Source: Pegea sp. RAD2-039 (Eukaryota > Chordata > Thaliacea > Salpida > Salpidae). From it: a DNA stretch of 64,000 nucleotides. The stretch spans positions 248,001 to 312,000 of the forward strand of contig JAQGEQ010000318.1 in assembly GCA_034620365.1 (NCBI GenBank), given 5' to 3'. Position 1 is the first letter of the stretch. The number at the start of each line of letters is the position of its first letter. Below, piece by piece: positions 9,120-22,101 of the stretch. The position numbers and the translations under genes were made by a program. The notes below the pieces were generated by a model. It made no database searches. It was not told where the DNA came from and was given only the letters and a program-made list of their open reading frames with translations.

Positions 9120-11344
9120 TTTTACTAGTAGATTGCTGTGAAGTTTATTTTCAGTATAAAGTTGCTTTTGAGGTCGTGTTTATTTTCAAAAATATTTAGA
9201 ATAAAATCAAAATGTTCTTTCATGAATATTTCATATTTTTTAATTGTTTGATAATTTACAAAATATAAAAAAGTTTGTTAGAATTTAGAGATTTATTTTA
9301 ATCATCAAATCAGATCTTTTTTGTTTGAAGTTATTTAGAAATTGAAGTTCATTAAATTTTTAACAAATTTTTGTCTAATAAGAAACAAATTCTGTGAAAT
9401 TAGAAAATTTATTAACGATACATCTTATAGTGAAGTTCTAAACAAAAGTAGGATTTGATTAATTACTAAAAGTTAACGATTTAAAGATTTGTTCATTCGT
9501 CATTTTCGACATAAACGAAAACGCATTCAGTTCTGACTACAAAATTTTATAATAAATTGTTTAATCAAGATAAAAACTAAAAAAATATTTCACTTTATTC
9601 AGCGAAATTTTACAACTTTTATAAATATTTTTATAAGTATCATTGACCTCGTCAATGATTTCATATAACATGATACCATGTTTCAAGGTTCTTGTGGTTT
9701 ATTCTGTACATTGGTCTGACTTTCTCATTCTTATTTCTTTGAATATTATGATGAGATAAAATGTTAGTTGGCTCTGAAACTCGCCCAGAAACACAAACAG
9801 ATTCACAAGGTTCTCTTATTATAGATTTTATGGTGATAACCAGAATTACATACTGATAGATATTTGAGGTTTTTAAACTTGTGGCCTGAAACATTTGCAG
9901 CGATGATATTGATCTCAATAATAAAAGCAATTACAGCAAATAACTTCTATTTTTATCTGAAAAATAATTTGCTGGTGAGAGTTAACTCAAAGAATTTAAA
10001 GAATATTAACTTCACTAAACAAATTTGTCAAATTATTTTACTTGCTTATAATATTATACAAAGAGAAAGTTTCTACAATTAGTTTACAATTTTAATGTAT
10101 GCTCTTTACTTATAATAATATCAGAATAGTGAACACTGTTTCAAAGTTTTTATTAACATCAAATTTATCAAACTGAATATAAAGTATTAAGTTAAAAACA
10201 GACTAATATCTGATAATATGTCAAGTTAAAAATATACAAAATTTGTAAATTGTACATATTTGACTGTTCATTATAAATATCAAATTAACACATTAAAAGG
10301 CTTTCAATGCTAAAATATTAACAAAAATTATTAAATAGTTTATTTATACTAATTATTAGCTAAAACCGCACAGAAAAAAGCTTTTAAAATAAAGCATTTC
10401 CAAAATTATTGAAATGTTAAATCATATAAAAACTTAAACTTGCTTTTTAGATCTTTTAAAATTGATTTGGTTCAATTATTTGAGTTAATCAGGAAATTAA
10501 AGAAGACTTTAAAATAAAAAAACAATCTTTCGGAACTAGTTTGAAAAGTTTAGCTGAACACTTTTAACAACTAAAGCTGATAAAAATAATAATTGAAATT
10601 AATAATCTTTTTGAAAATAGTTAAAACACTTTTTCACTGTAATTTCTAAAAGTGGAACAGATACTCATGAGAAAAGTTATCTAAGTTTTGAAGAGATCTT
10701 GCTGATATAAAATATTTGTTTTTATTGAAAACAGTTGTACTACTTGATAGAAAGTAAAAAGGTATTACTTGATATTGAAGTACCAAGTGGTGCAAATGTT
10801 AGTATGCTTTTACACATTTTACACAAACAACTTTTACTGTCTGATATCCCCCACAAACTAAGCATCACATCTTAACCGAGGCTTTACTGCAATTAACTTC
10901 GTTCCACTTCATTAATCTTTAATTTTATTCACTAAAAAATAAATGAGTTAAATATTGTTACAGGGTTAAGTTTTTGAACAGATTTTAAATTTGATATTTT
11001 ACAATTTACTTTTGTATTTGTTTTTACAGAAGAATTATCTATAGAAATATCTTAAGGTAACCTAGAGGTATTTCTTGGACGATACTAACTGCTATAATTT
11101 GCAAAGAACAAAGTTTGCCGGTGAACTTGTCAAGAAATTTTACGTTTAGTAAAAACGCTGTTTGTTAATTTACTTTTTGATAAAATTTATCTAAAACTAA
11201 CTACAAAAGATTGGTCTCGACCTGTCAAAGTAACGTGGTCTGATATTCGAGTTCCTCTCTTGTTCAAATTACAGAAACGAGAACTACGTATGTCAGTCAT
11301 CAATCAAACATATCCAAAAATAAATTCAACTTACAATGTAACTT
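9116..11344 (+). repeat. 3' flank type A, short form, unit 1
   Basis: Non-coding flank of the A kind, starting ACTAGTAGATTGCTGTGAAG and continuing into ATTTAGAATAAAATCAAAAT. A minus-strand open stretch at 9661-9930 (with CESVCVSGRVSEPTN) recurs in units 5 and 7, but it has no ATG and is broken by an indel in units 3 and 6, so I do not call a gene. The short form lacks the 1.1-kb segment seen in units 3 and 6. Confidence 0.75.
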
Positions 11345-14310
11345 GGTCAGCATTTACAGTCATTACACGTGTAACTTCATTTTGAATTTTTACAGTATTA
11401 CGTTTTAACCAAAACTGGATTTGATTTAAAAATTTCTTATAAGAGTTTCTATGAGGCTATAAATTATTCAGGAATTGTGCAAAAATGAAAGTCCCATGAT
11501 CGTATATGTTTGCAGCTGTAACTTTTTCAAAAATTATCAGAGATTTATAGTAGTAAGTGAATTTGCTGGAAGCATAAAGTCTGAAAGGTGGTAATTACTT
11601 CAGTTTTTTTATGTCAAAGCTTCGTATTCGAAAGCTGATGAAAGCATTACATTAAGCAAGTTTAGTTTAATAAGCTCATATCAATGTAAGATGGTTTACT
11701 AAATTATTTGATAAAGAAAGTAAGAATTTCGAAATGAAGATTATAGAAAAAATCACAATGATTATCTAGATAAAAATTCAATTAATTGTCTAAAGTTGTT
11801 TTATTTCTACAAATATTTCTCTTTGTTTAATAAATTAGTGGTTAGATTTACCTCCACAGTTTATAAAACCTAATATTTGACTAGTTTAAACTTTCAAGTC
11901 ATTTTAGTGTAACCCACTAATAACCTTCTAATGATAATGAAAGTTTTAGTAGAGTAAAATTTTTTACTTTTTATAAAATTTATCGTATTTGGGTCATAAG
12001 ATAAGATTTTAAACAAACAATAATGAAATCAAAATAAAATATTTGGAAAGTAGTTAGAAAAGATTCTTGTTGAAGTAGTTAATAATCAATTGTAAACTAA
12101 ACTGAGATTTTCAAAGACGTTTCAGTGTTCACTTTCAGTAAAAGTTAAATTTTGACATCTGTATTTAGGAAATATTGATGTAAGTAATTGTTATAAAATA
12201 TTTCAGTTTAAACGAAACTGACAAATAATTTCAAAACTTTTATTAATTCATGCTTTTACAACCCATATTTATATAAATAATGAAATTTTAAAGTTAAGAA
12301 ATCATTATTACCAAACAACTATACAATATATTAAGTTTCAGTTGATCTAAGATTCATTTTTCTATCATTGTTCATTATTAAATGTTGACCAGAATGTTGA
12401 TCTTAAAACAGCAGAAAATTGAAGAAAATAAACTTCCAGAATTTTTAGATAAATGTTTTTACTACTAATTAGATGGAATAACAACAAATTGGAGAAAGGT
12501 TAAATCAGTTGTATATAAAAATGTTGCTTATAAAATTTAGATAGATTCCAACTTTGTCGTCAAAGATACAAAATATTTATACTTGATTAAGAGTAATGTT
12601 TCCTATCTAACGCTGAAGTTGTCTTTCCAAACTATAAATGAATATAGTTGTTTCAAAAAAAGGTGTAATAGTAAACCATGAAAGAAAATTTTTATTTATT
12701 GATCTCGAATTTACTTTTCATATCATAAACATCTATATAATAGACTTCTATTGTAAATTCAATAAATGTATATATAATTGAATTTCAATACAGAAAGTAT
12801 CAATTTCTTTCTATCTACATAGCTTATAAAGTTCAGCAGAAATTCTTTAAGTTGTTTAATAATTAATTTTCAGAGTTTTCATTACATTTTAAAATATGTA
12901 TAATAAAATAAATGTTTGACTTAATTGTTGTAACTAATAAAAGATAATCCCTTTAATAATCTCTTCAGCGACTTTTAACCAGCCACCTCATGATAGCATC
13001 GTGAAACTTATCTCGGCTAACCAATAACATCATTAATATCAATAGAAGCTGATATCAGCATCTGCATCAGTAGGACACCTGGTACATTTAATTTGGCATA
13101 ATACAAAGCTATTTTTTAAAACCAAGGCGACCATTTATAGAGCGTTTGTCTCTTGTACGCTATCGTACGTTAGCAAAACATGGACCTTGTCGAAAGCTAA
13201 AGAAATTAAAATAAAGACGTTCTGTTTTCCATTTTTGTTGTCTCTATCAAAAATTGAATTTAACGTGACAGAAAAAGATGTCAAACTAAAAAGTTTTGAA
13301 GCAAACTAATCTGACAACAATATACATCATGCTAAACATCAAAGGCTTCACATGCTCTACTACTTTTACTAATAATTTCAGAAAGGTCTTTAACAAATTA
13401 TTTTTTCTAGTTACTATATAATGTTAATTATGAAAATGATTTTTCGATTTCTTTCAACAAGTTAGGGAAAATAAAAATATTTTTCTAATTTTCTAGAGTG
13501 ATTTATTTTTGAAATTATTTTGTAGCTTTTTACGTTTTTCTGATTTTGAATTATTCTAACTTTTCCTGATGAGTCTTCTTATATGCTTTTAACAAATGCT
13601 AATATTATTTATTATTATTTAACATATATTTCAATTATTTATTTATAGATTTACAAAATTCAACTTATACTACTTATATTTATAACTACCTATAATATAA
13701 TTGTAAAATATTTTGCCGCCGACGTAAATGGTTTTTATCATTCGTTTTCAGATTACTGTCATCTGCTAATTACCTAGTGACAAGCGTCTATCATTCTTGT
13801 AGTTGTCATTATTGTTGGTTGTCTTCTTATTACTTTGAATAAATCTCTTTATAAGAATTATATTTACTTTCATTGAAAAATTTATCATCGTTTTGTTTTA
13901 TCTAGTATTTTTTTAATTTTTGGAAAACATTTTTAATTAATCTTTTTCTAAATTTTTCTTTTTATATCAAACTTTTTTAATTTATTTTAGTGAAATATTT
14001 TCTTTTAATTTTAATGATGCTACTTGGTTAAATCGTTTCTATAATTTAATATATTTTCTTATGATTTTATTATTTTGTATTTGAATTTAACTTGTTTAAT
14101 CTTGGTAGTTTATGATTATAATAAATACTTTCTATCAAAATATGTTCGGCGTTTTACTGTTACAAGTTCTAAAAAATTTCTTTTAAAAGTTTTAAAAAAA
14201 TTGCTAATATTTAATTCAAATACTTTTTTTCTTTTGATATTATATATTATTTATTTTAAATTATTTATCCGATAATTCGATTTATTTGGTAGTTTTAAAA
14301 TTAAACTGTT
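11345..14310 (+). repeat. Upstream block, unit 2 (full form)
   Basis: Long-form upstream block with the same order of elements as unit 1: RT relic, GC-rich island near 13713, then the TATA-like box. No gene is seen. Confidence 0.8.
13048..13310 (+). mobile_element. Degenerate RT relic, unit 2
   Basis: Copy of the relic at 4889-5147 with the same ancestral breaks and additional substitutions (for example TTTTTTAAAACC where unit 1 has TCTTTTAAAACC). Confidence 0.65.
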
Positions 14311-14319
14311 TATATAAAT
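14311..14319 (+). promoter_or_regulatory. TATA-like box, unit 2
   Basis: TATATAAAT, 65-73 bp before the ATG at 14384. Confidence 0.5.
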
Positions 14320-14383
14320 CTACTAATTCATTTATATAACATCAACAGTTGGTAGATTTTCTAAACTTGTTAAGTACATCAAA

Positions 14384-17221
14384 ATGGTCGATAGATCAAA
14401 TAGCAAAGTTGTTTTCGATTCAATTATGCCACCTACAGATGATAAAAGGTTAGCAGAATTTTGTGTCTTCACTTAAAATTGTTCGCTAAGTAAACTTACT
14501 TTAAATTCACTTTTTATTTAAAGTAAACACAGATTACAAAAATTATTTATGTTGCATCTAAAAAGATTAATAACTTAAATTTTATCACTTTTAACTTGTA
14601 ATTATTATATTTCTAATTTGATTTAGAGTCATTTTAGTGTTACTCAATCATTTAAAAGAATTAAAATTTTATTGTTTTATTTATTTATAAATTTAAGAAC
14701 TGAATTAAGTATTTTTGATTTTAATTATTCACTTTTTTTATTTTATCAAACTTGTTTCTAATTCTTTATTTATAATTTGATACTAAAGTAAATTATACTT
14801 TTGATAATTTTAGAGATGAAGTTTCGGAAGTTGATAATTGTACAAATCTTCATCAACTTAAACTGAATGACTCTTCTGAAGATTCTCAGGTTCATGATGT
14901 TAGCATCAAAGTGAAATTAAATGAATTTGAAAGAAGTTTCAATTGTGACAAACGTATATTAGTTGCTGCTTCACCTTATTTTGAAGCAATGTTTCGTGGT
15001 AAGTTAGATTCAAGTGTCAACTTCAATTGTAAAATAGCTGAATATATGAACAAAAAACTATTTGAATTTATTAAGGTGGATTTAAAGAATCATCTTCTCG
15101 GGAAGTTACCTTAAATGAGGTAGACCCAAATGTATTCTCTGATCTTCTAGGATACATTTACACAAACAAAATACAAATCAATGAAGAAAACGTTGAGAAA
15201 CTGATGATTGCAGATTCCATGTATCAAATAAATGGTTTAGAGAATTTATGTAGCAAGTAAGATAGTTTTATAAATCAGTTTCTTACAAAAGTCTTTGTAA
15301 TTATACTTTATCAATTACAGCTTTTTGGAAAGTCAAATAGAGATTTCCAACTGCTTCGAATTTTCAACATTTGCTGAGAATTATGGATTTTTGGAGCTTT
15401 CAACGAAAATAGGAAAATTTATTGGAAAAAACTTTATAGAAGTAAGAAAATAGAGAAATGTTATTTTCTTGGCTAAAACATTTTAAGTAGAAAGAGTTTT
15501 TCTACTTCATCAAACTTAAATATTTATGAAATATTTACTTGCTTCGTTATTTCTACTGATTTTGTTCTTTTCATATTTAATAATAAAAAGTTTTTGATTG
15601 ATCTCATGATATTTACCAGATTTCAAAAAGTGATGAATTCAAATTACAACCAGACTCTGTAATTTGTAAACTAATTTCAAAAGATGAGCTTCATGTGATT
15701 TGTGAATCCCAAGTATTCAATGCTCTTTTAGATTGGATCAAATATGATTTAACTTCAAGAAAACATTGTTTAAATAAGTTAATTAAGAACGTAAGTATCT
15801 AGAAACTATAAAGTTGTAGACTTGTGAGTATAAAATTGTGATTTCTCTAGGTACGATGCCATTTAATAAATCCAAATTTTATTTCCATGAAATTAGAAAG
15901 TTGTAATGTAATTAGAGATACTTGTTATGAATGTCCCAGCAAGGTCCTCAATGACCTCAAAGCTTGCATCTCAATTGAAAGTAAGCCAAGACAACTTGAT
16001 ATTCGGCAGGTAAGATTATTTAATTAAATACTTTTCACTTCAACCACTGACATATGACGTCACAGGTGATCTACATCATTGATGGATCTGGTAGATCTTG
16101 TGAGAAATCTTTGGAAAGTGTAAAGTTCCGTTTGTCTGAAACGGATGTTTGGTTTAAACTCCCAAAGATATGTCTTCGAAAAACTTGGGGATCTGTTGTC
16201 ATCAACGGTTTCATTTATATGTTAAAGTGGATAGGTGATATGGAAAGGTTAGAAGCATGAAGCAAATGATGACATCATCATTGCAAACTAAATATGACGT
16301 CATCACATTTCTAGATACGACCCAATTTTAAATGAGTGGAAGAAGTGCAAAAGTTTAAACGGTCGATTGTATTGGCCGAAAATGGAAGTTGTTCATAATG
16401 AATTGTATCTTTTTCAAGGTGGTTATGAAACTAGATTGATGAAGTGAGTGATGAAATGACATTTCAACCAAAACTTCATATTCCAAAAACTATTATGTTA
16501 TTTCCAGATACGATCCGATCACTGATGAATGGACGCAAAGAGCTTCATTAAAGAGACGTCGTAACTTTTTCGGTTGTGCTGTCTTCAACCGGATGTTGTA
16601 TGTTGTCGGTGGTTGCATTTTGAATAAACCAGTTTCTTGTGTGGAGAAATATGATCCACAGAGGGACGAATGGAGTTCTGTAAAGTCGATGTTGACACCT
16701 CGAAGTCATCCAGGTATTTGCTGATGACGTCACGATGACGGTTTGATCTTATGATGATAACTAATTTTAAAATCATTAAAGATGTAGTCACGCTTGGCAA
16801 CTATATCTACGCCATTGGTGGTTATGGTGAAGGAGAAAATTTAAAAACTGTTGAAAGATACGATGTCCTCAATGATAACTGGGAGTTTGTAGCAAGTATG
16901 AAATATGGAAGAGAAAATCCAAAAGCTGTTTTCTTTAATAAGAAGATTTATGTTTTTGGTAAAACTTTTCTTATGTTTGGAATTGAAAAACTTTTTAATA
17001 AAATTTTTATGATGTTTACAATAATTTGCATAATTGTGATGAACTTAATGATTGTTTCAGGAGGTTATTCTGGAAGAGAAGATGTTGTTAAAATTGTCGA
17101 ATGTTACAATGAAGTAACAAATGAATGGAAAGAAGTTGCAAGAACGAATGAATGGATTGATCAAGTCATAGTCAGCTATCAACCATGTGTACCTGACATA
17201 TGTGAAAATTTCCCATTTTAA
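14384..17221 (+). CDS. BTB-BACK-kelch protein, unit 2 (578 aa)
   Basis: Exons: 14384-14448, 14814-14998, 15076-15256, 15321-15441, 15620-15790, 15851-16009, 16066-16247, 16315-16443, 16508-16713, 16782-16958 and 17061-17221. All are in phase, giving 578 codons plus stop. It is the shortest open member because exon 8 is 129 nt against 180-204 in most others. In place of the acidic loop it has a canonical kelch turn, YLFQGGYET. Exon 3 lacks one glycine at its start (as in unit 6). Other loops are QRASLKRRRNFFG, VGGCILNKPVSC, IGGYGEGENLKT and FGGYSGREDVVK. Exon 6 has lost a conserved Tyr-Leu pair (YECPSK for YEYLSK). Intron 10 is 102 nt, open and in frame. Same presumed adaptor role as unit 1. 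Confidence 0.9.
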
Positions 17222-17225
17222 TAAA
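17220..17225 (+). terminator. Poly(A) signal overlapping the stop, unit 2
   Basis: AATAAA overlaps the TAA at 17219-17221; a second overlapping AATAAA follows four bases on. Confidence 0.55.
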
Positions 17226-19070
17226 TAAATTTTACTAGTAGATTGCTGTGAAGTTTATTTTCAGTATAAAGTTGCTTTTGAGGTCGTGTTTATTTTCAAA
17301 AACAACTGATGCTGATGTTTTTATGATTTTATTTCTTGTTGATTCATTTGAAACATTTAGTAGAATTGATTTATTATTGAAAGATGTTGAACCAACTTAG
17401 TAAAACGCGTTGATGTCGTTTATTTCAGAAGATCATTATCCTCTACTGACTTTAGGAAAGTTTGAAAATCTTCCTTTGATCATATTTTTAGAGTTTGAGA
17501 TGTTGATAATTCTATTTCAAAGTTCTTAAGAGTAATATCAGCCAGGGTTTACACAGTTTAGGTGATGCTAGAGAATTTTGTTTTGAAGTTATTCTTTATT
17601 TAAGAAATTTGAATATTTTGTTTAGTTTGATATTTCAAAGTTTGTTTTAGTTACATTAGCATATGAGGCTTACTAAGCTTGAATCTCATTTATCAAGTCT
17701 TCTTTTTAGGAGGTCAACTTTTAAACAAGTCCTTAGTTTCAGCATGTATCTTGGTACTTGGTAAATCTAAACTACTTTTACTTGGTTTATTTATCTTTTT
17801 ATATTCTTTACACAACTACGTCAGAAAACTGGAAAAACCAGCAGCCTCTTTTTGGCATTTTTCATCTTACACAGAAGATTAAATGCTTGATTCTTCATGC
17901 AATATTTGAAATGACTCCATGCTTCACAGTAAATGTAATATACTCGTGATATTTACTTATCATTGATGCTATCTAAGCATATATCATAAGTGATAGATGT
18001 ATTAGGCTCTTTCTGTAATAAGGCAATATCAATTATAAAGTATAACATATAAGCTTATTCAAATAATATAATAAATATGGTCACAATTTCCGATTAGTAA
18101 TATTTATATAAACGTAATTAAGACTTCTAAAATAAAAATAATTGAATAAGTTAAGTGTTTATTAGTAGTAAGTTTTGATTGTTTTTAATCAAACATGAAA
18201 TTAAACACAAGCAGGTTATTGATTAGCTTTCAAAGTGAGTAAAAAATGGTTTGTCTACGATGCTAGGGAAAGAAATTCTTTTATGATTATTGAAGTGAAA
18301 CCATTGATTTTGCTCAATGTCATGATATTCGCATCTCATATGTCTTCTTGATCTTCTTTTTCTCCATCACTTGGTTAACATTTCTTTGAGATTAGGCAAT
18401 CTGCAAGTTCTTTATTGTTTCTAAGCTAATCAAGTTGTAAAGTGACAAATAGTAGTCACAAAATCAGAGTCATAAAATCAGAAATAACAATTTTATTCAT
18501 TTGTGAATTGCTTTTAATATTCTACGTAAAAGAAGGTAATTTATTTGTTGCAATTCTTGTAAAATCAAATGTTATGAAACGGCATCATACAAATTCAAGA
18601 AATGGAATAAAAACAGTTAAAAAAACTGCAAATTAGAAAATATTGACAATTTTCTTTTACAGAAAACTTTTCTTCAAGTCAAACTTGATTTTAATCACAA
18701 ACAGATTAGATATATTTTTTCATCACTACAAAATTCTTTCAGTTTAAATGAACATTGATGTCAAATAGCAACTAAACAAAACATCTAATTTAATAAATTT
18801 CGTATTATTGATTATTACACTGATGTTTAAGAAGTTAAAACATACTATTTATTCGTTTTAATCAAACTTCAATCTAACTTTGTTACTTACCCTTTTAGTA
18901 AAACAAAATTTTATACAATTAATATATCAACGATTATGTAACTAAAAACATTAGAAATTTTAAAATCTAGTATCAACTTTTTGTTAAATTAATGTTTTTA
19001 AACATTCATTTTGTTGATATATTTAAGTTTATTTTTTCGATTTAATATATTTAGTTGATATATATAATTT
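17222..19070 (+). repeat. 3' flank type B, unit 2
   Basis: Shares the first 80 bases or so with type A (ACTAGTAGATTGCTGTG to AGGTCGTGTTTATTTTC) and then becomes a different sequence, starting AACAACTGATGCTGATG. It includes a short stretch at 17663 that reads MRLTKLESHLSSLLF in unit 2 but is in another frame in unit 4, so it is not a supported gene. It ends with the TCTAACTTTGTTACTTACCC motif found at the left boundary of the array. Confidence 0.75.
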
Positions 19071-22028
19071 GGTTAGCATTGACAGTCATTAAACGTTTAA
19101 GTTCAATATAATATTTTTACAATAATACAATTCAGCAAGAACTGAATTTGATTTTCAGAATTGTCTTGTAAGAGTTTCTATGAGGCTATAAAGTATTCAG
19201 GAATTATGCAAAAATGAAAGTCCTATGGTCGTATATGTTTGCAGCTGTAACTTTTTCAAATATTATCAGAGATTTATAGTAGTAAGTGCATATGCTAGAA
19301 GCATAAAGTTTGAAAAGTGGTAATTACTTCAGTTTTTAACGTCAAAGCTTCGTATTCGAAAGCTGATGAAAGCATTACATTAAGCAAGTTTAGTTTAATA
19401 AGCTCATATCAATGTAAGATGGTTTACTAAATTCTTTGATAAAGAAAGTAAGAATTTCGAAATAAAGACTATAGAAAGTATCATGATGATTATCTAGGTT
19501 AAAATTCAATCAATTGTCTAAAGTCGTTTTATTTCCACAAATATTTCTCTTTGTTTAATAGATTAGTGGTTAGATTTACCTCCACAGTTTATAAAACCTA
19601 ATATTTGACTATATTAAATTTTCAAGTCATTTTAGTGTAACCAACCATTATCCTTATAATAATAATGAAAGTTTTAGAAGAGTAAAATTTTTTACTTTTT
19701 ATAAAATTTATCGTATTTGGGTCATAAGATAAGATTTTAAAGAAATAATAATGAAATAAAAATAAATTATTTGGAAAGTAGTTAGAAAATATTCTTGTTG
19801 AAGTAGTTAATAATCAATTCTAAACTAAACTGAGATTTTCAAAGACGTTTCAGTGTTCATTTTCAGTAAAAGTTTAATTTTCACATTTGTATTTAGGAAA
19901 TATTGATGTTAGTTATTGTTATAAAATATTTCAGTTTAAACGAAACTGACAAATAATTTCAAAACTTTTATTAATTCATGCTTTTACCACCCATATTTAT
20001 ATAAATAATGAAATTTTAAAGTTAATAAATTATTATTATCAAGCAACTATACAAAAAATTAGGTTTCAGTTTATCTAAGAATCATTTTTCTATCATTGTT
20101 CATTATTAAATGTTAACCAGAATGTTGCTTTTAAAACAGCCGAAACTGAAGAAAATAAACTTCCAGAATTTTTAAACAAATGTTTTTCCACTAATTAGAT
20201 GGAATAACAACGAACTAGAGAAAAGTTAAATCAGTTGTATATAAAAATGTGGTTTATAAAATTTAGATTGATTCCAACTTTGTCGTCAAAGATACAAAAT
20301 ATTTATACTTGATAAAGAGTAATGTTTCCTATCGAACGCAGAATTTATCTTTCTAAACTGTGAAGGAATATAGTTGTTTCAAAAAAAGGTGTAATAGTAA
20401 ACCATGAAAGCAAATTTTTATTTATTGATCTCGAATCTACTTTTTATATCATAAACATCTATATAATAGACTTCTATTGTAAATTCAATAAATATATATA
20501 GTTGAATTTCAATACAGAAAGTATCAATTTCTTTCCATCTACATAGCTTATAAAGTTCAGCAGAAATTCTTTCAGTTGTTTAATAATTAGTTTGTCAGAG
20601 TTTTCTTTACATTTTTGAATAAATAAAATAAAATAACTGTTTGACTTTATCGTTGTAACTAATAAAAGATAATCTCTTTAATAATCTCTTCAGCGACTTT
20701 TCACCAACCACCTCATGATAGCATCATGAAGCTTATTTCGGCTAACCAATAACATCATTAATATCAATAGAAGCTGATATCAGCATTTGCATTAGTAGGA
20801 CACCTGGTACATTTAATCTGGCATAATACAAAGCTATCTTTTAAAACTAAGGCGACCATTTATAGAGCGTTTGTCTCTTGTAAGCTATCGTACGTTAGCA
20901 AAACATGGACCTTGTCGAAAGCTAATGAAATCAAAATAAAAACTTTCTGTTTTCGATTTTCTTGTTTCTGTCAAAATAAATTTTTACGGGACAGCAAAAG
21001 ATCTCAAACTAGAAAGTTTTGAAGCAAACTAATCTAACAACAATGTAGTTCATGCTAACATCAAAGGCTTCACATGCTCTACTACTTTTACTATTAATTT
21101 CAGAAAGGTCTTAAACAAATTATTTTTTCTAGTTACTATATAATGTTAACTTTGAAAATGATTTTACAATTTCTTTCAACAAGTTAGGGAAAATAAAAAT
21201 AATTTTCTAATTTTCCAGATTGATTTATTTTTGAAATTATTTTGTAACGTTTTACGTTTTTCTAATTTCGAATTATTCTAACTTTTCCTGATGAGTCTTC
21301 TTATATGCTTTTAACAAATGTTAATATTATTTATTATTATTTAACATATATTGTAATTATTCATTTATAGATTTACAAAATTCAACTTATACTACTTTTA
21401 TTTATAACTACCTATAATATAATTGTAAAATATTTGCCGCCGACGTAAATGGTTTTTATCATTCGTTTTCAGATTACTGTCATCTGCTAATTAACTACTT
21501 GTAGCTAGCGTCTATCATTCTTGTAGTTGTCAATATTGTTAGTTGTCTTCTTATTTGTTTGAATAAATCTCTATATAAGAATTATCTTTACTTTCAGTGA
21601 AAAATTTATCATCGTTTTGTTTTACCTACTATTTTTTTAATTTTTGGAAAACATTTTTAATTAATCTTTTTCTAAATTTTTCTTTTTATATCAAACTTTT
21701 TTAATTAATTTTAGTGAAATATTTTTCTTTTAATTTTAAAGATGCTACTTGGTTGAAATATTTTTATAATTTATCTCATTTTCTTATGATTTTATATTTT
21801 TGTATTTGATTTTAACTAACTTAAACTTGGTAGTTTATGATTATAATAATTACTTTCTATCAAAATATGTTCGGCGTTTTACTGTTACAAGTTCTAAAAA
21901 ATTTCTTTTAAAAGCTTTTAAAAAAATGCTAATATTTAATTCAAATACTTTTTTTCTTTTGATATTATTTATTTTAGATTATTTATCCGATATTTCGATT
22001 TATTTGGTAGTTTTAAAATTAAACTGTT
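19071..22028 (+). repeat. Upstream block, unit 3 (full form)
   Basis: Long-form upstream block; RT relic and GC-rich island present (GCCGCCGACGTAAATGG near 21436, one T shorter than in other units). No gene is seen. Confidence 0.8.
20773..21032 (+). mobile_element. Degenerate RT relic, unit 3
   Basis: Copy of the RT relic. Its distal part (CTTTCTGTTTTCGATTTTCTTG) belongs to a sub-variant shared with units 4 and 6 and distinct from units 1, 2, 5 and 7. Confidence 0.65.
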
Positions 22029-22037
22029 TATATAAAT
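22029..22037 (+). promoter_or_regulatory. TATA-like box, unit 3
   Basis: TATATAAAT, 65-73 bp before the ATG at 22102. Confidence 0.5.
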
Positions 22038-22101
22038 CTACTAATTCATTTATATAACATCAACAGTTGGTAGATTTTCTAAACTTGTTAATTACATCAA
22101 A

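Noticed and set aside
9661..9930. 89-codon minus-strand reading frame in type A flanks (also 42616-42885 and 58987-59256)
   Set aside because: It has no ATG start, no known motif, and is frameshifted in units 3 and 6; its recurrence is explained by recent duplication of non-coding DNA.
14911..15114. Short BTB-only protein ending SLLGKLP-like in unit 2
   Set aside because: It is exon 2 read through intron 2, in the wrong frame afterwards; the spliced BTB continuation GGFKES fits the family.
18442..18636. 64-codon frame conserved between units 2 and 4 in flank B
   Set aside because: It begins with GTG, has no ATG at its start, resembles no family, and is disrupted in the third B copy.
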